Under the pieces are notes generated by a model. That model was not told the origin of the DNA and did no database searches. It saw only the letters and a list, made by a program, of their open reading frames with translations. From the NCBI GenBank assembly GCA_041490445.1, contig JBGPTF010000001.1, positions 1 to 64,000 on the forward strand: a DNA stretch of 64,000 bases, given 5' to 3'. Below are positions 56,500 through 63,497 of the stretch, in pieces. How positions within the stretch are numbered: the first letter of the stretch is position 1; every line of letters begins with the position of its first letter. Made by a program: the position numbers and the translations under genes. Source of the DNA: JBGPTF01 sp041490445. Its GTDB lineage: Bacteria > Acidobacteriota > Terriglobia > Acidiferrales > UBA7541.

Positions 56500-58044
56500 T
56501 CAGCGAGTGTGCCACTGGCGGCCATCGCGCGAAAGCAGTTCATCCGCTTCGCGCGGCCCCCAGCTCCCCGCGGCGTAGTTGGGAAACTCCGGCGGCGGCG
56601 AGCTACGCCAAGCTTCGAGAATCGGATCCACTAACGACCAGGCTTCCTCAACGCTGTCCCCGCGGTCGAAGAGCGTCGCGTCGCCGCGCATGCAGTCGTT
56701 GAGCAGCGTAGCATAGGCACTGTGTGATCCTGCTCCAAACGCGGTGCGGTATTCAAAATCCATCTTCACCGGGCTGATTTCCATTTCCGGCCCTGGCTGT
56801 TTGGCCCCAAAGGAAAGCGAGATCCCTTCATCGGGCTGGATGTTGAGGACGAGACAGTTCGGCTCGACTTTCTTTCTACGAAATACCAGGTGAGGGGCGC
56901 GGCGGAACTGGATGGCTACTTCGGTGGCGCGCGAGGCCAGCCGCTTGCCGGTGCGGAGATAGAACGGCACGCCGGCCCAGCGCCAGTTGTCCACCAGCAC
57001 CTTCATGGCGACGAATGTCTCCGTGGTCGAGCCCGGCATCACCCCCGATTCTTCGCGATACGCGGGCGCGGGCTTCCCTCCGACTTGTCCACCGCCATAC
57101 TGCCCGCGCACGACCTGGGAATCGAGCGATTCGGCAGAAAAGGGCCGAATGGACTGCAAGACCTTGATTTTCTCGTTCCGCACTGCCGTGGCGTCAAACG
57201 TCGCGGGCGGCTCGAGCGCGACCAGCGCGGTGAGCTGCAACATGTGGCTCTGGATCATGTCGCGCACTGCTCCGGCCGTCTCGTAAAACGAAGCCCGGCG
57301 CTCGACGCCCAAGGTTTCGGCAGCAGTGATCTGCACATGGTCCACATAGTTGCGGTTCCACAGCGGCTCGAAAATGCTGTTGCCGAAGCGGAAAACGAGC
57401 AGATTCTGCACCGTCTCTTTCCCAAGGTAGTGATCGATCCGATAGACTTGCGATTCATCGAAGACACGCAAAACCGCTTGATTCAAGGCGCGCGCCGATG
57501 TCCGATCCCGGCCGAATGGCTTCTCGATGATGATTCGCACCCAGGAAGCAGTATTTCGCGGCTTGGCCAGGCCAGCGCGGTTGAGCTGCTCGATGACCTT
57601 CGGATAGATCTCCGGCGGCGTTGCTAGATAGAACAGCCGGTTGCCTCCCAGATTCTGCGCGCGATCCAGTTCATCGAGCCTCTGTGCGAGTTTGCGATAG
57701 GACTTCGGATCGTCATAATTCCCCGCCTCGTAGTGGAGGCTATGTGCGAACGGAGTCCAAAGGTCTTCGTCGAGTGGTCCGACTTCCGCCATCGAATGCA
57801 CCGCCTCGCTGCCAGCGTCGCGGAATTGCGCGTCGCTGAGAGGCGTACGCGCAAATCCGACAATGGCGAAGCGATGCGCCAGGCACGCGCGCGCCGCCAT
57901 GTCGTACAGCGCCGGCACCAGCTTGCGCCGCGCCAGATCTCCGGAAGCGCCGAAAATTACGATCGCGCAGGGCTCAGCGGGAGTTTCACACTGGAGTGAA
58001 TTCTGTCTTGGAGACAGCGCAGGATTGGTCGCAGCCGTTTTCAT
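56500..58044 (-). CDS. zwf: Glucose-6-phosphate dehydrogenase, 514 aa
   Basis: NADP-dependent first enzyme of the oxidative pentose phosphate path. The ATG at 58044 follows GGGAGCTTGTG; the open frame upstream is not protein-like. Nucleotide site IVIFGASGDLARRKLVPALY, substrate loop RIDHYLGKETVQNLLVFRF (the RIDHYLGKE signature with catalytic His nearby), and the conserved C-terminal FYLRTGKRL. It is followed by glk, an arrangement that commits glucose to NADPH production. Confidence 0.95.
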   Translation of the reverse strand: MKTAATNPALSPRQNSLQCETPAEPCAIVIFGASGDLARRKLVPALYDMAARACLAHRFAIVGFARTPLSDAQFRDAGSEAVHSMAEVGPLDEDLWTPFAHSLHYEAGNYDDPKSYRKLAQRLDELDRAQNLGGNRLFYLATPPEIYPKVIEQLNRAGLAKPRNTASWVRIIIEKPFGRDRTSARALNQAVLRVFDESQVYRIDHYLGKETVQNLLVFRFGNSIFEPLWNRNYVDHVQITAAETLGVERRASFYETAGAVRDMIQSHMLQLTALVALEPPATFDATAVRNEKIKVLQSIRPFSAESLDSQVVRGQYGGGQVGGKPAPAYREESGVMPGSTTETFVAMKVLVDNWRWAGVPFYLRTGKRLASRATEVAIQFRRAPHLVFRRKKVEPNCLVLNIQPDEGISLSFGAKQPGPEMEISPVKMDFEYRTAFGAGSHSAYATLLNDCMRGDATLFDRGDSVEEAWSLVDPILEAWRSSPPPEFPNYAAGSWGPREADELLSRDGRQWHTR

Positions 58045-58248
58045 CACAAGCTCCCGGTTCCGCCGGACGAATCTACTCGCGCGAAAAGAAGCAGCGCCGC
58101 GCCGGCAGACGAACCCTGCATTGTCCCCAAAAGGTGGCGGCCACCGCAAGCGCGATGGTTTGCGAAGAGACGCTGCCTCCGGTGCTAGGAATTTCGTGGC
58201 GAATGCAGTATCTTGAGTCAGTCAAGATCTTTTCCACGGGAGGATCGA

Positions 58249-58587
58249 ATGGCGGACGAGAAGTGCGGCCACACACCGGTGCAACCTTCGGCGCAGCCGG
58301 CATCACCGGGCGCTCGCATGGTGAAGTGCATAAAATTCGGCAAGGAGTTGCCGGGCCTCGACCGGGCTCCGTGGAAGGGTGAACTCGGAAAGCGCATCTA
58401 CGAGAGCGTCTCGAAGGACGCCTGGAAACTCTGGCTCGAGCACTCCAAGATGATCATGAATGAATACCGGCTGAATCCGCTCGATCCAAACTCGCAAAAA
58501 GTCATCGAAGAGCAAATGGAACAGTTTTTCTTCGGCGAAGGCGCGCGCTTGCCCGAAGGCTACGTCCCGCCAAAATCGAAAAGCTAG
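58249..58587 (+). CDS. yggX: Fe(2+)-trafficking protein YggX family, 112 aa
   Basis: A small oxidative-stress protein thought to move or protect Fe(II). The ATG at 58249 follows GGGAGG. The YggX core is intact from MVKCIKFGKELPGLDRAPWK to EQMEQFFFGEG, with the conserved early Cys (VKC) and DAWKLWLEHSKMIMNEYRLN. There is an extra N-terminal ~23 residues (MADEKCGHTPVQPSAQPASP) with an additional Cys, which most relatives lack. The gene is divergent from zwf. Confidence 0.92.
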   Translation: MADEKCGHTPVQPSAQPASPGARMVKCIKFGKELPGLDRAPWKGELGKRIYESVSKDAWKLWLEHSKMIMNEYRLNPLDPNSQKVIEEQMEQFFFGEGARLPEGYVPPKSKS

Positions 58588-58673
58588 TCCCGCACGGCCC
58601 TCGCAGGATTCCTCGCTGCACACAATCACGAATATGTGACTTGGCTCGGAAAAGTAGGCGGGCCTAACCATTG

Positions 58674-59975
58674 TCAGAGATTCGCGACGCGCCCTGTGAC
58701 AGGGTGCTCCACCGGCAGGCGCGGCGAAAAGGAGAATCGCAGTTTCGCGTGTGCAGCGCGAAGCGCCGATTCCACACCTGCAGGTGCCGCCGCCCGGGCG
58801 AAGATGAATCCCAGATAACTCGCTCCGTCGGGCCAGGCCGCGATGTAGTCGTGCAGCCGCGCCGTAATCTGAATCTCCACGACGCCGGGCACGTGCTCCG
58901 CCTCATCCAGCCCTTCCAGGCGTTCGAAGATCCCGCAGCGCGGCACCGGAATCATCATCACCCCGGAAGCCGATTCCTCGCGGGGCAGATCACTGCCGCC
59001 GAGCCGCAGTGCGTGACGAACGATCAGCTCTTCCAGGGGAATCCATCCCGGCCCGAATCGCAGTGCGCGTGAGCAAAGCCCGCCGATCGGTCGCGGCGCC
59101 GCTTCGATCACCCAGACGCCTTCCTTATTGATCCGGAATTCAGCGTGGAGCGGCCCTTCCACGAGACCCAGCGCGCTGACGACTTGCTTCGCACAGTTCT
59201 CGATCGCGGCCTGCACGCCTGCCGAAAGCCGTGACGGCGTCACGTAGATTGTCTCTTCAAAGTACGGCCCTTCGAGGGGATCCGGCTTGTCGAAAATCGC
59301 CAGCACCCGCAGGTCGCCCGAATCGAGCAGGCCTTCGAGGGCGACTTCCACGCCGGGGATGTAGCGCTCCACGATCAGCCTATCGAGCGCTTTCTCGCGC
59401 GTCACCCGAATCTCGGGCGATTCCAGGAGCGCGCGGATTCGCTTCACCGCCTCGCCAAACTCCTCGGCACTGTTTGCTCGAACGACTCCCTGGCTTGCCG
59501 CGAGGGCAAGCGGTTTTACCACGCAGGGAAACTCGACGCGTTTCAAAACTTTTGTCAAATCATCTTCGGGTGCGAATGAGAAGAAATCCGGAACGGGCAA
59601 GCCAGCGCCACGGAGGGCTTCACGCTGGCGCAGCTTGTTGCGGCAGAGTTCTGTTGCTTCAGGAGGATTGCCCGGCAATCCGAGGATTTGCGCCACGTAC
59701 GCTGCCGTCGTTGTCGGCCGATCACCCAGCGCCAGCACGGCGCCGGGCGGGGTCGCGCCCAACCCGCGAACGATTTGTTGCGCCGCACCCGGCGGGTCTT
59801 CGAAATGCAACGGAAGCGCGCCATCCGCCCATGGATCGTCGAGCTGATGGCAGCGGTCCGTCCCGAACATGACTTCCACGCCCAGTTTTTCCGCAGCCTG
59901 CGCAAAGCCTCGCGTCTGATAGCCGAGCTTGCTTGCGAGGATCAGCAGCCGTTTGTTGGGTTTCTCAGAGTTCAT
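58674..59975 (-). CDS. ATP-grasp family ligase, 433 aa
   Basis: A cytoplasmic ATP-grasp enzyme: an N-terminal Rossmann-like domain (LLILASKLGYQTRGFAQAAE), the ATP-grasp core (about 110-320: KLRQREALRGAGLPVPDFFS, FPCVVKPLALAASQGVVRAN, GPLHAEFRINKEGVWVIEAA with metal-binding PRPIGG) and a C-terminal domain. It forms amide or peptide-like bonds with ATP; the substrate is unknown. Its ATG at 59975 has a weak ribosome site. It is 69 bases after the true end of the radical SAM gene, so the two are likely one operon. Confidence 0.87.
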   Translation of the reverse strand: MNSEKPNKRLLILASKLGYQTRGFAQAAEKLGVEVMFGTDRCHQLDDPWADGALPLHFEDPPGAAQQIVRGLGATPPGAVLALGDRPTTTAAYVAQILGLPGNPPEATELCRNKLRQREALRGAGLPVPDFFSFAPEDDLTKVLKRVEFPCVVKPLALAASQGVVRANSAEEFGEAVKRIRALLESPEIRVTREKALDRLIVERYIPGVEVALEGLLDSGDLRVLAIFDKPDPLEGPYFEETIYVTPSRLSAGVQAAIENCAKQVVSALGLVEGPLHAEFRINKEGVWVIEAAPRPIGGLCSRALRFGPGWIPLEELIVRHALRLGGSDLPREESASGVMMIPVPRCGIFERLEGLDEAEHVPGVVEIQITARLHDYIAAWPDGASYLGFIFARAAAPAGVESALRAAHAKLRFSFSPRLPVEHPVTGRVANL

Positions 59976-60044
59976 GATGTTCTCGCGGACTCATCCAGTT
60001 TCCTGAGTGGTGAATCCCAAACTGTAAGGACCCCTCCTTGGCCG

Positions 60045-61487
60045 TTACACAAATGCTTCGGCCTGGCGAACCGATTCCCTCACCTTTTTAATGGGGGCCA
60101 ACTGGTCCCCGGTCGGCTCCGCTCAACAGTACCAGGGCTCATTCAAGTACGGGACCGCGGCGCGCGAGAGCAACACGGGCTGCGCGCCTTCCGCCACCTC
60201 GAACTTCCCTGCCGCGGCATGCGCCGCTTGCCAGATCCGCGAGAACATCTGCGCGCGTGAACGCTTCATCTTCTCGCCGGAGTGAACGATCTTCTGCAAG
60301 TCTTCACACAGGCGATCCAAGAGCGGGTCGGGATGCTTCCAGGGATACGCGAGCGCCGCTTCGTCGAAGGGGCCAACGATGCCGCGCATTTCCGGCAGCT
60401 CCAGCAATCGCGAGCCCGCCGGAATCAGCAGGCGGATGGCAAGCTGGATCGGCGCAACGCTTTCGACCAAATCGTTCGCGCGCAGCACCTCGAGCAAATC
60501 GCAAAAACCGTCGAGCGTAGTCCACGGCGTGAACGGCACGAAGGTGGGATGCAGCACGAGACCGATGTCGCGGAAAAGCCCCACAACTTTCAGAAAGTCA
60601 GTGCGGGTGTGATGTTTCTCGAGCTTTTCGAGCACTTCATCGTCCACGGACTCGACCGCGCTGGTCACGAACAGGCAGCCGGTGTCGCGCAAAACGGGCA
60701 AATGCCGCGCGTGCCGGAGAAGATGCTCGATCTTGATCGTCGCGTCGTAAGTGGGTCCGGGGAATTCCCGATGCATCTGTTTGACAATTGCCAGCGCGTG
60801 GGTGGGCCCGTTGAAAAAATCCGGGTCGCCAAAAGTGATGTGCCGCGCACCAGCCGCTATCTGGCGGCGAATGTCTTCGAGAACCACCTCGCGGTCCACA
60901 ATCCGGAAGGCGCCGCCATAGACCGGCACGATCGGGCAGTGGCGGCAGAGATGCTTGCAGCCCCGGCTCGCTTCGGTGTAGCCGACGACGCGCTGGCTCG
61001 CGTCCGGAAAAACGAGCCGCGCATATTTCTCGAGTGGAACCATGCCGCTGCGATCGGGTACAACAAATTGCTGCCGCGCCAGCGAGATGAGCGGTTCGCT
61101 CTGTGGCTGAATCCCACGCCCCGCTTCGAGCCGAGCGACGAGATCCGCAAGAGGCTGTTCAAATTCTCCGCCAAGAATTGTGTCTACGCCCCGTCCGCGC
61201 AAATAGCTTTCGTTCACCGGGGCGTACAAGCCATAAAAACAAAGATGGGCGCGCGGCTGAAGGGCGCGAACGGGCTCGATGAGCTGGACGGCCAGGCGCG
61301 TGGCGGTATGCATCGGCACGTAGAACGCGACGAGGCCGGCAGAGCGGACCGGCTCTTCGCGGAACGATTCGCGGGAAAGATCCAGACACGTGACGTGTGC
61401 GCCGCGCGCGCGCAGCCAAGCCGCCGGCGAGGCCAGCCCGAATGGCTGACGCCCCAGCTCGTACGTCGAAATGAGCAAAACGTTCAT
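60045..61487 (-). CDS. B12-binding radical SAM selenoprotein (CUAEP-tail), 480 aa with Sec
   Basis: An N-terminal cobalamin-binding domain (about 1-150, MNVLLISTYELGRQPFGLAS) and a radical SAM barrel with the 4Fe-4S motif RGCKHLCRHCPIV (CxxxCxxC, about residue 185). The frame meets TGA at 60123-60125 directly after Cys, and the next codons GCG GAG CCG read Ala-Glu-Pro: Cys-Sec-Ala-Glu-Pro, the tail of the CUAEP/CCAEP-tail radical SAM (seleno)protein family. Beyond it the frame stays open 22 more codons to a TAA at 60045-60047. If TGA is Sec, length is 480 residues with Sec455. The start at 61487 has a poor ribosome site. Confidence 0.8.
60093..60110 (-). promoter_or_regulatory. Candidate bacterial SECIS hairpin
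   Basis: On the minus strand GGGGACC and GGCCCCC form a stem with a bulged A and an AGTT apical loop, starting 12 bases after the TGA; the loop is about 20-23 bases past it. Known bacterial SECIS elements have a 3-14 base loop with a G in its first two positions, 16-37 bases after the UGA; this loop has G second. Confidence 0.6.
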
Positions 61488-61644
61488 CGCAGGGCCCAGA
61501 CAAATGGACAAGTCCATTCTAGACGAATTGCGACGCGGGCGCGCTACGGCGTGGAGCGCATGAGGCCGTGCCCGACGACAATCTTTCCGGTGAAATGCTT
61601 CGACGCTCGCACGAGGAATTCCTGATCGGAGCTTCCTGGAATGA
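61397..61644. repeat. Direct repeat, left copy (about 247 bp)
   Basis: Shares high similarity, with one single-base indel and scattered substitutions, with 62311-62557. The left copy holds the 5' end of the radical SAM gene followed by a dead copy of the end of the MBL gene. Confidence 0.85.
61544..61644 (-). pseudogene. Relic of the 3' end of the MBL hydrolase
   Basis: On the minus strand this reads SSDQEFLVRASKHFTGKIVV then GHGLMRSTP and a TAG, closely matching the last ~32 residues of the gene ending at 62457 (ADQEFLARASKHFTGRIVVG then HDLMRFTP). There is no upstream body. Confidence 0.8.
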
Positions 61645-61782
61645 AGGGTCTTCGAGGACGGTCTTTTCGCTTCTTCTTCAGAAAAAGTGCGAATTTGTTG
61701 CGATCTGGAAGAGGCCCGCCTGTTTGTTTTCAATGAGGTACGGCCGATTTTGTTTGAAAAAATGTTGCGATTAGAGAAACGA

Positions 61783-61892
61783 GCGGATGAAGGAAGTAAA
61801 GGAGTTACAGGGGAAGTAAGAACAGGAGGCAGAAGAAGTAGAGGAAGCAGAGGAGGCAGAGAAAGCAAAGGAAGTAGAGGAAAAGCAGAGGC
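61783..61892 (+). repeat. Purine-rich tract with GAAG/GAGG units
   Basis: A run of about 110 bases almost free of pyrimidines (aggaggcagaagaag, gaggaagcagagg and similar), inside the 666-bp segment between the direct repeats. It is low-complexity rather than coding. Confidence 0.7.
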
Positions 61893-62042
61893 AGCCTTCA
61901 CCCCGAAAGCACGTTCTGGGTAAATGAGGCCGGTGCGCGGCGGTGGCAGTGTGAGGCGGCCGGTTCTGGCTCGTGAAGTCATGGGATACGGTAGCGAGGA
62001 TGGGGGCAAATTGCAAATCGGAGTGTGTGTGGACAGGGGGGA

Positions 62043-62077
62043 GATAGGCGCTAGGTGATAGGTGGTAGGAGATCAGT
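62043..62077 (+). repeat. Heptamer tandem repeat (GATAGGT), 5 units
   Basis: Five imperfect 7-base units: GATAGGC, GCTAGGT, GATAGGT, GGTAGGA, GATCAGT. Absent from the other copy of the element. Confidence 0.65.
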
Positions 62078-62094
62078 AAGAGTCCGGGGCGAAG

Positions 62095-62136
62095 AGTTGA
62101 AGGTTGCAAGTTGAGAGTTCAAAGTTGAAGGTTGAA
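62095..62136 (+). repeat. Heptamer tandem repeat (AGTTGAA), 6 units
   Basis: Six 7-base units: AGTTGAA, GGTTGCA, AGTTGAG, AGTTCAA, AGTTGAA, GGTTGAA. The first element copy has only three. Confidence 0.8.
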
Positions 62137-62173
62137 AGTGTCAGGGCAGAGAAAAGAGAGGAACGCGCAGTGT

Positions 62174-62288
62174 GGCAGCTTTGGACGAAGACGCCCGTAG
62201 GTGCCGGTTCGGTGGTTAACCGGTCTGCTGCCGTGTGGAACGCGGCACGTCGTGTCTTGCAGATCATGGCTGCGTCGCCGGCGCTATT
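62174..62288 (+). ncRNA. Candidate structured RNA, copy 2
   Basis: Same fold as at 19188-19302. The closing helix keeps 9 of 11 pairs (62174-62184 with 62278-62288, several as G-U). AAGACGC pairs with GTGTCTT (62188-62194 with 62251-62257). Hairpin GCCGGTT/AACCGGT at 62203-62209/62218-62224 and hairpin TGCCGTG/CGCGGCA at 62229-62235/62241-62247 with the same TGGAA loop are kept, with changed pairs. Confidence 0.5.
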
Positions 62289-62310
62289 GGTCCGGGTAGA
62301 CACCAAGCCC

Positions 62311-62401
62311 GTGCGCCGCGCGCGCGCAGCCAAGCCGTCGGCGAGGCCAGCCCGAATGGCTGACGCCCCAGCTCGTACATAGAGATGAGCACTACGTTCA
62401 T
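62311..62401 (-). pseudogene. Relic of the 5' end of the radical SAM gene
   Basis: On the minus strand from an ATG at 62401 it reads MNVVLISMYELGRQPFGLAS, nearly the same as the first residues of the radical SAM protein at 61487, and stops matching after about 30 codons at the repeat edge. Confidence 0.75.
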
Positions 62402-62557
62402 CGCAGGCCCGAGCGAATGGACAAGTCCGTTCTAGACGAATTGCGATGCGGGCGCGCTATGGCGTGAAGCGCATGAGGTCGTGCCCGACGACAATCCTTC
62501 CGGTGAAATGCTTTGACGCCCGCGCGAGAAATTCCTGGTCGGCGTTTCCTGGAATGA
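62311..62557. repeat. Direct repeat, right copy (about 247 bp)
   Basis: Partner of 61397-61644. The right copy contains a dead copy of the start of the radical SAM gene and the real 3' end of the MBL hydrolase. Spacer between the two copies is 666 bp. Confidence 0.85.
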
Positions 62558-63365
62558 CGTGCGTGATGACCAACATCCGTACTCCGGCGGCTTGAGCAAC
62601 TTCCCCAACTTCCTCCGCGGATGTGTGGTAGTGCTTCAGCCGCGCGGCAACCATCGGGGTATCGTGCTGGTCGAAATACTCTGGCAGGTAAGCCTCGTGC
62701 ACGAGGATGTCCGCACCCTTCGCATAACGGATCAGGTTCTCACTGGGACGAGTGTCACCGGAGATGACAATGCTCTTGCCGTGCCCGTCGAACCGGTAGC
62801 CGAACGCGGGCTCGACCGGACGATGGTCCACGTTGAAAGCCGTCACGCGCACATCGGCATCCTGATAGATGAAGCCCTGGGTGATGGTGTGGGAATGAAT
62901 TGTCGCGCCCGCGGGAGGCTGCATCTCCGTCAGATCACGCCGGATGTGAATGTCAACGGCAAAAAAACGTTCGAGCGAGTCGGACATTTCCCGCACGCCG
63001 ATGGGGCCGTACACATCGAGCGGAACTGCGCGGCCAAAAATCCAGGTGCTGTTGAACAAGTCCGGCAGGCCGGCAATATGGTCGGAATGCAAATGAGTCA
63101 GGAAGACGGCGCGGATTTTTCCGAGCTGCAGCGGTGTGGACGCGATCCGCAGCACGACTCCCCGCCCTGCGTCAACGACGTAGTACTTTTCGCCGACGAC
63201 GATCGCGGTGGATGGTCCGAATCGCTCCGGATCGGGCCGAGGAAACCCGGTACCCAGCAGTAGCACCTCCATCGGCGCTGCCGGGGAAGAGGCAAGTTGC
63301 GGGGTTCGGCTCCAGTTCGGAGGAACGAACGCCAAGAAGAGCAACACGATCCAGATTCTCTTCAT
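62457..63365 (-). CDS. Exported MBL-fold hydrolase (RNase Z/arylsulfatase-like), 302 aa
   Basis: An envelope MBL enzyme of the ribonuclease-Z-like branch. The ATG at 63365 lies behind GGAGACTGCG; a hydrophobic signal follows (IWIVLLFLAFVPPNWS). Zinc motif FLTHLHSDHIAGLPDL (HxHxDH), bridging Asp in VISGDTRPSENL, the late His in YHTSAEEVGE and the last His in ITHVIPGN. The extra N-terminal GTGFPRPDPERFGPST is typical of this group. The signal peptide argues against tRNA maturation, so a small-molecule role is likely. Its 3' end is duplicated at 61544-61644. Confidence 0.87.
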   Translation of the reverse strand: MKRIWIVLLFLAFVPPNWSRTPQLASSPAAPMEVLLLGTGFPRPDPERFGPSTAIVVGEKYYVVDAGRGVVLRIASTPLQLGKIRAVFLTHLHSDHIAGLPDLFNSTWIFGRAVPLDVYGPIGVREMSDSLERFFAVDIHIRRDLTEMQPPAGATIHSHTITQGFIYQDADVRVTAFNVDHRPVEPAFGYRFDGHGKSIVISGDTRPSENLIRYAKGADILVHEAYLPEYFDQHDTPMVAARLKHYHTSAEEVGEVAQAAGVRMLVITHVIPGNADQEFLARASKHFTGRIVVGHDLMRFTP

Positions 63366-63497
63366 CGCAGTCTCCACACAACGGGCAACGATTCCCGGAC
63401 ATCTTACGCGGGAACATCGCTGCGTCAAATGCGCCGCTTCGGCAAGACGGCCGATTGCGCTATCATGAGTGGTTCGACAGAGAGGAGTTTCCCTCGC

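Larger units (their letters stand above)
61951..62309. repeat. Dispersed structured element, copy 2
   Basis: The second copy of the element at 19011-19323. It keeps the TTGCAAATCGGAGTG core, TGTGGAC, a longer heptamer tract, TTGGACGAAGA, GTGTGGAAC and ACACCAAGCC. It lacks the downstream Zn/HTH gene and is longer because of an extra GATAGGT heptamer block. The right end abuts the right direct repeat. Confidence 0.8.

Noticed and set aside
60123..60125. TGA as an ordinary stop of the radical SAM gene
   Set aside because: The C-U-A-E-P context, open frame after it and a suitably placed hairpin favour selenocysteine.
61771..62333. Two minus-strand frames across the repeat element
   Set aside because: They match the upstream part of the Zn/HTH frame only because the DNA repeat is shared; one runs through the purine tract giving Ser/Phe runs. 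No body gene follows.
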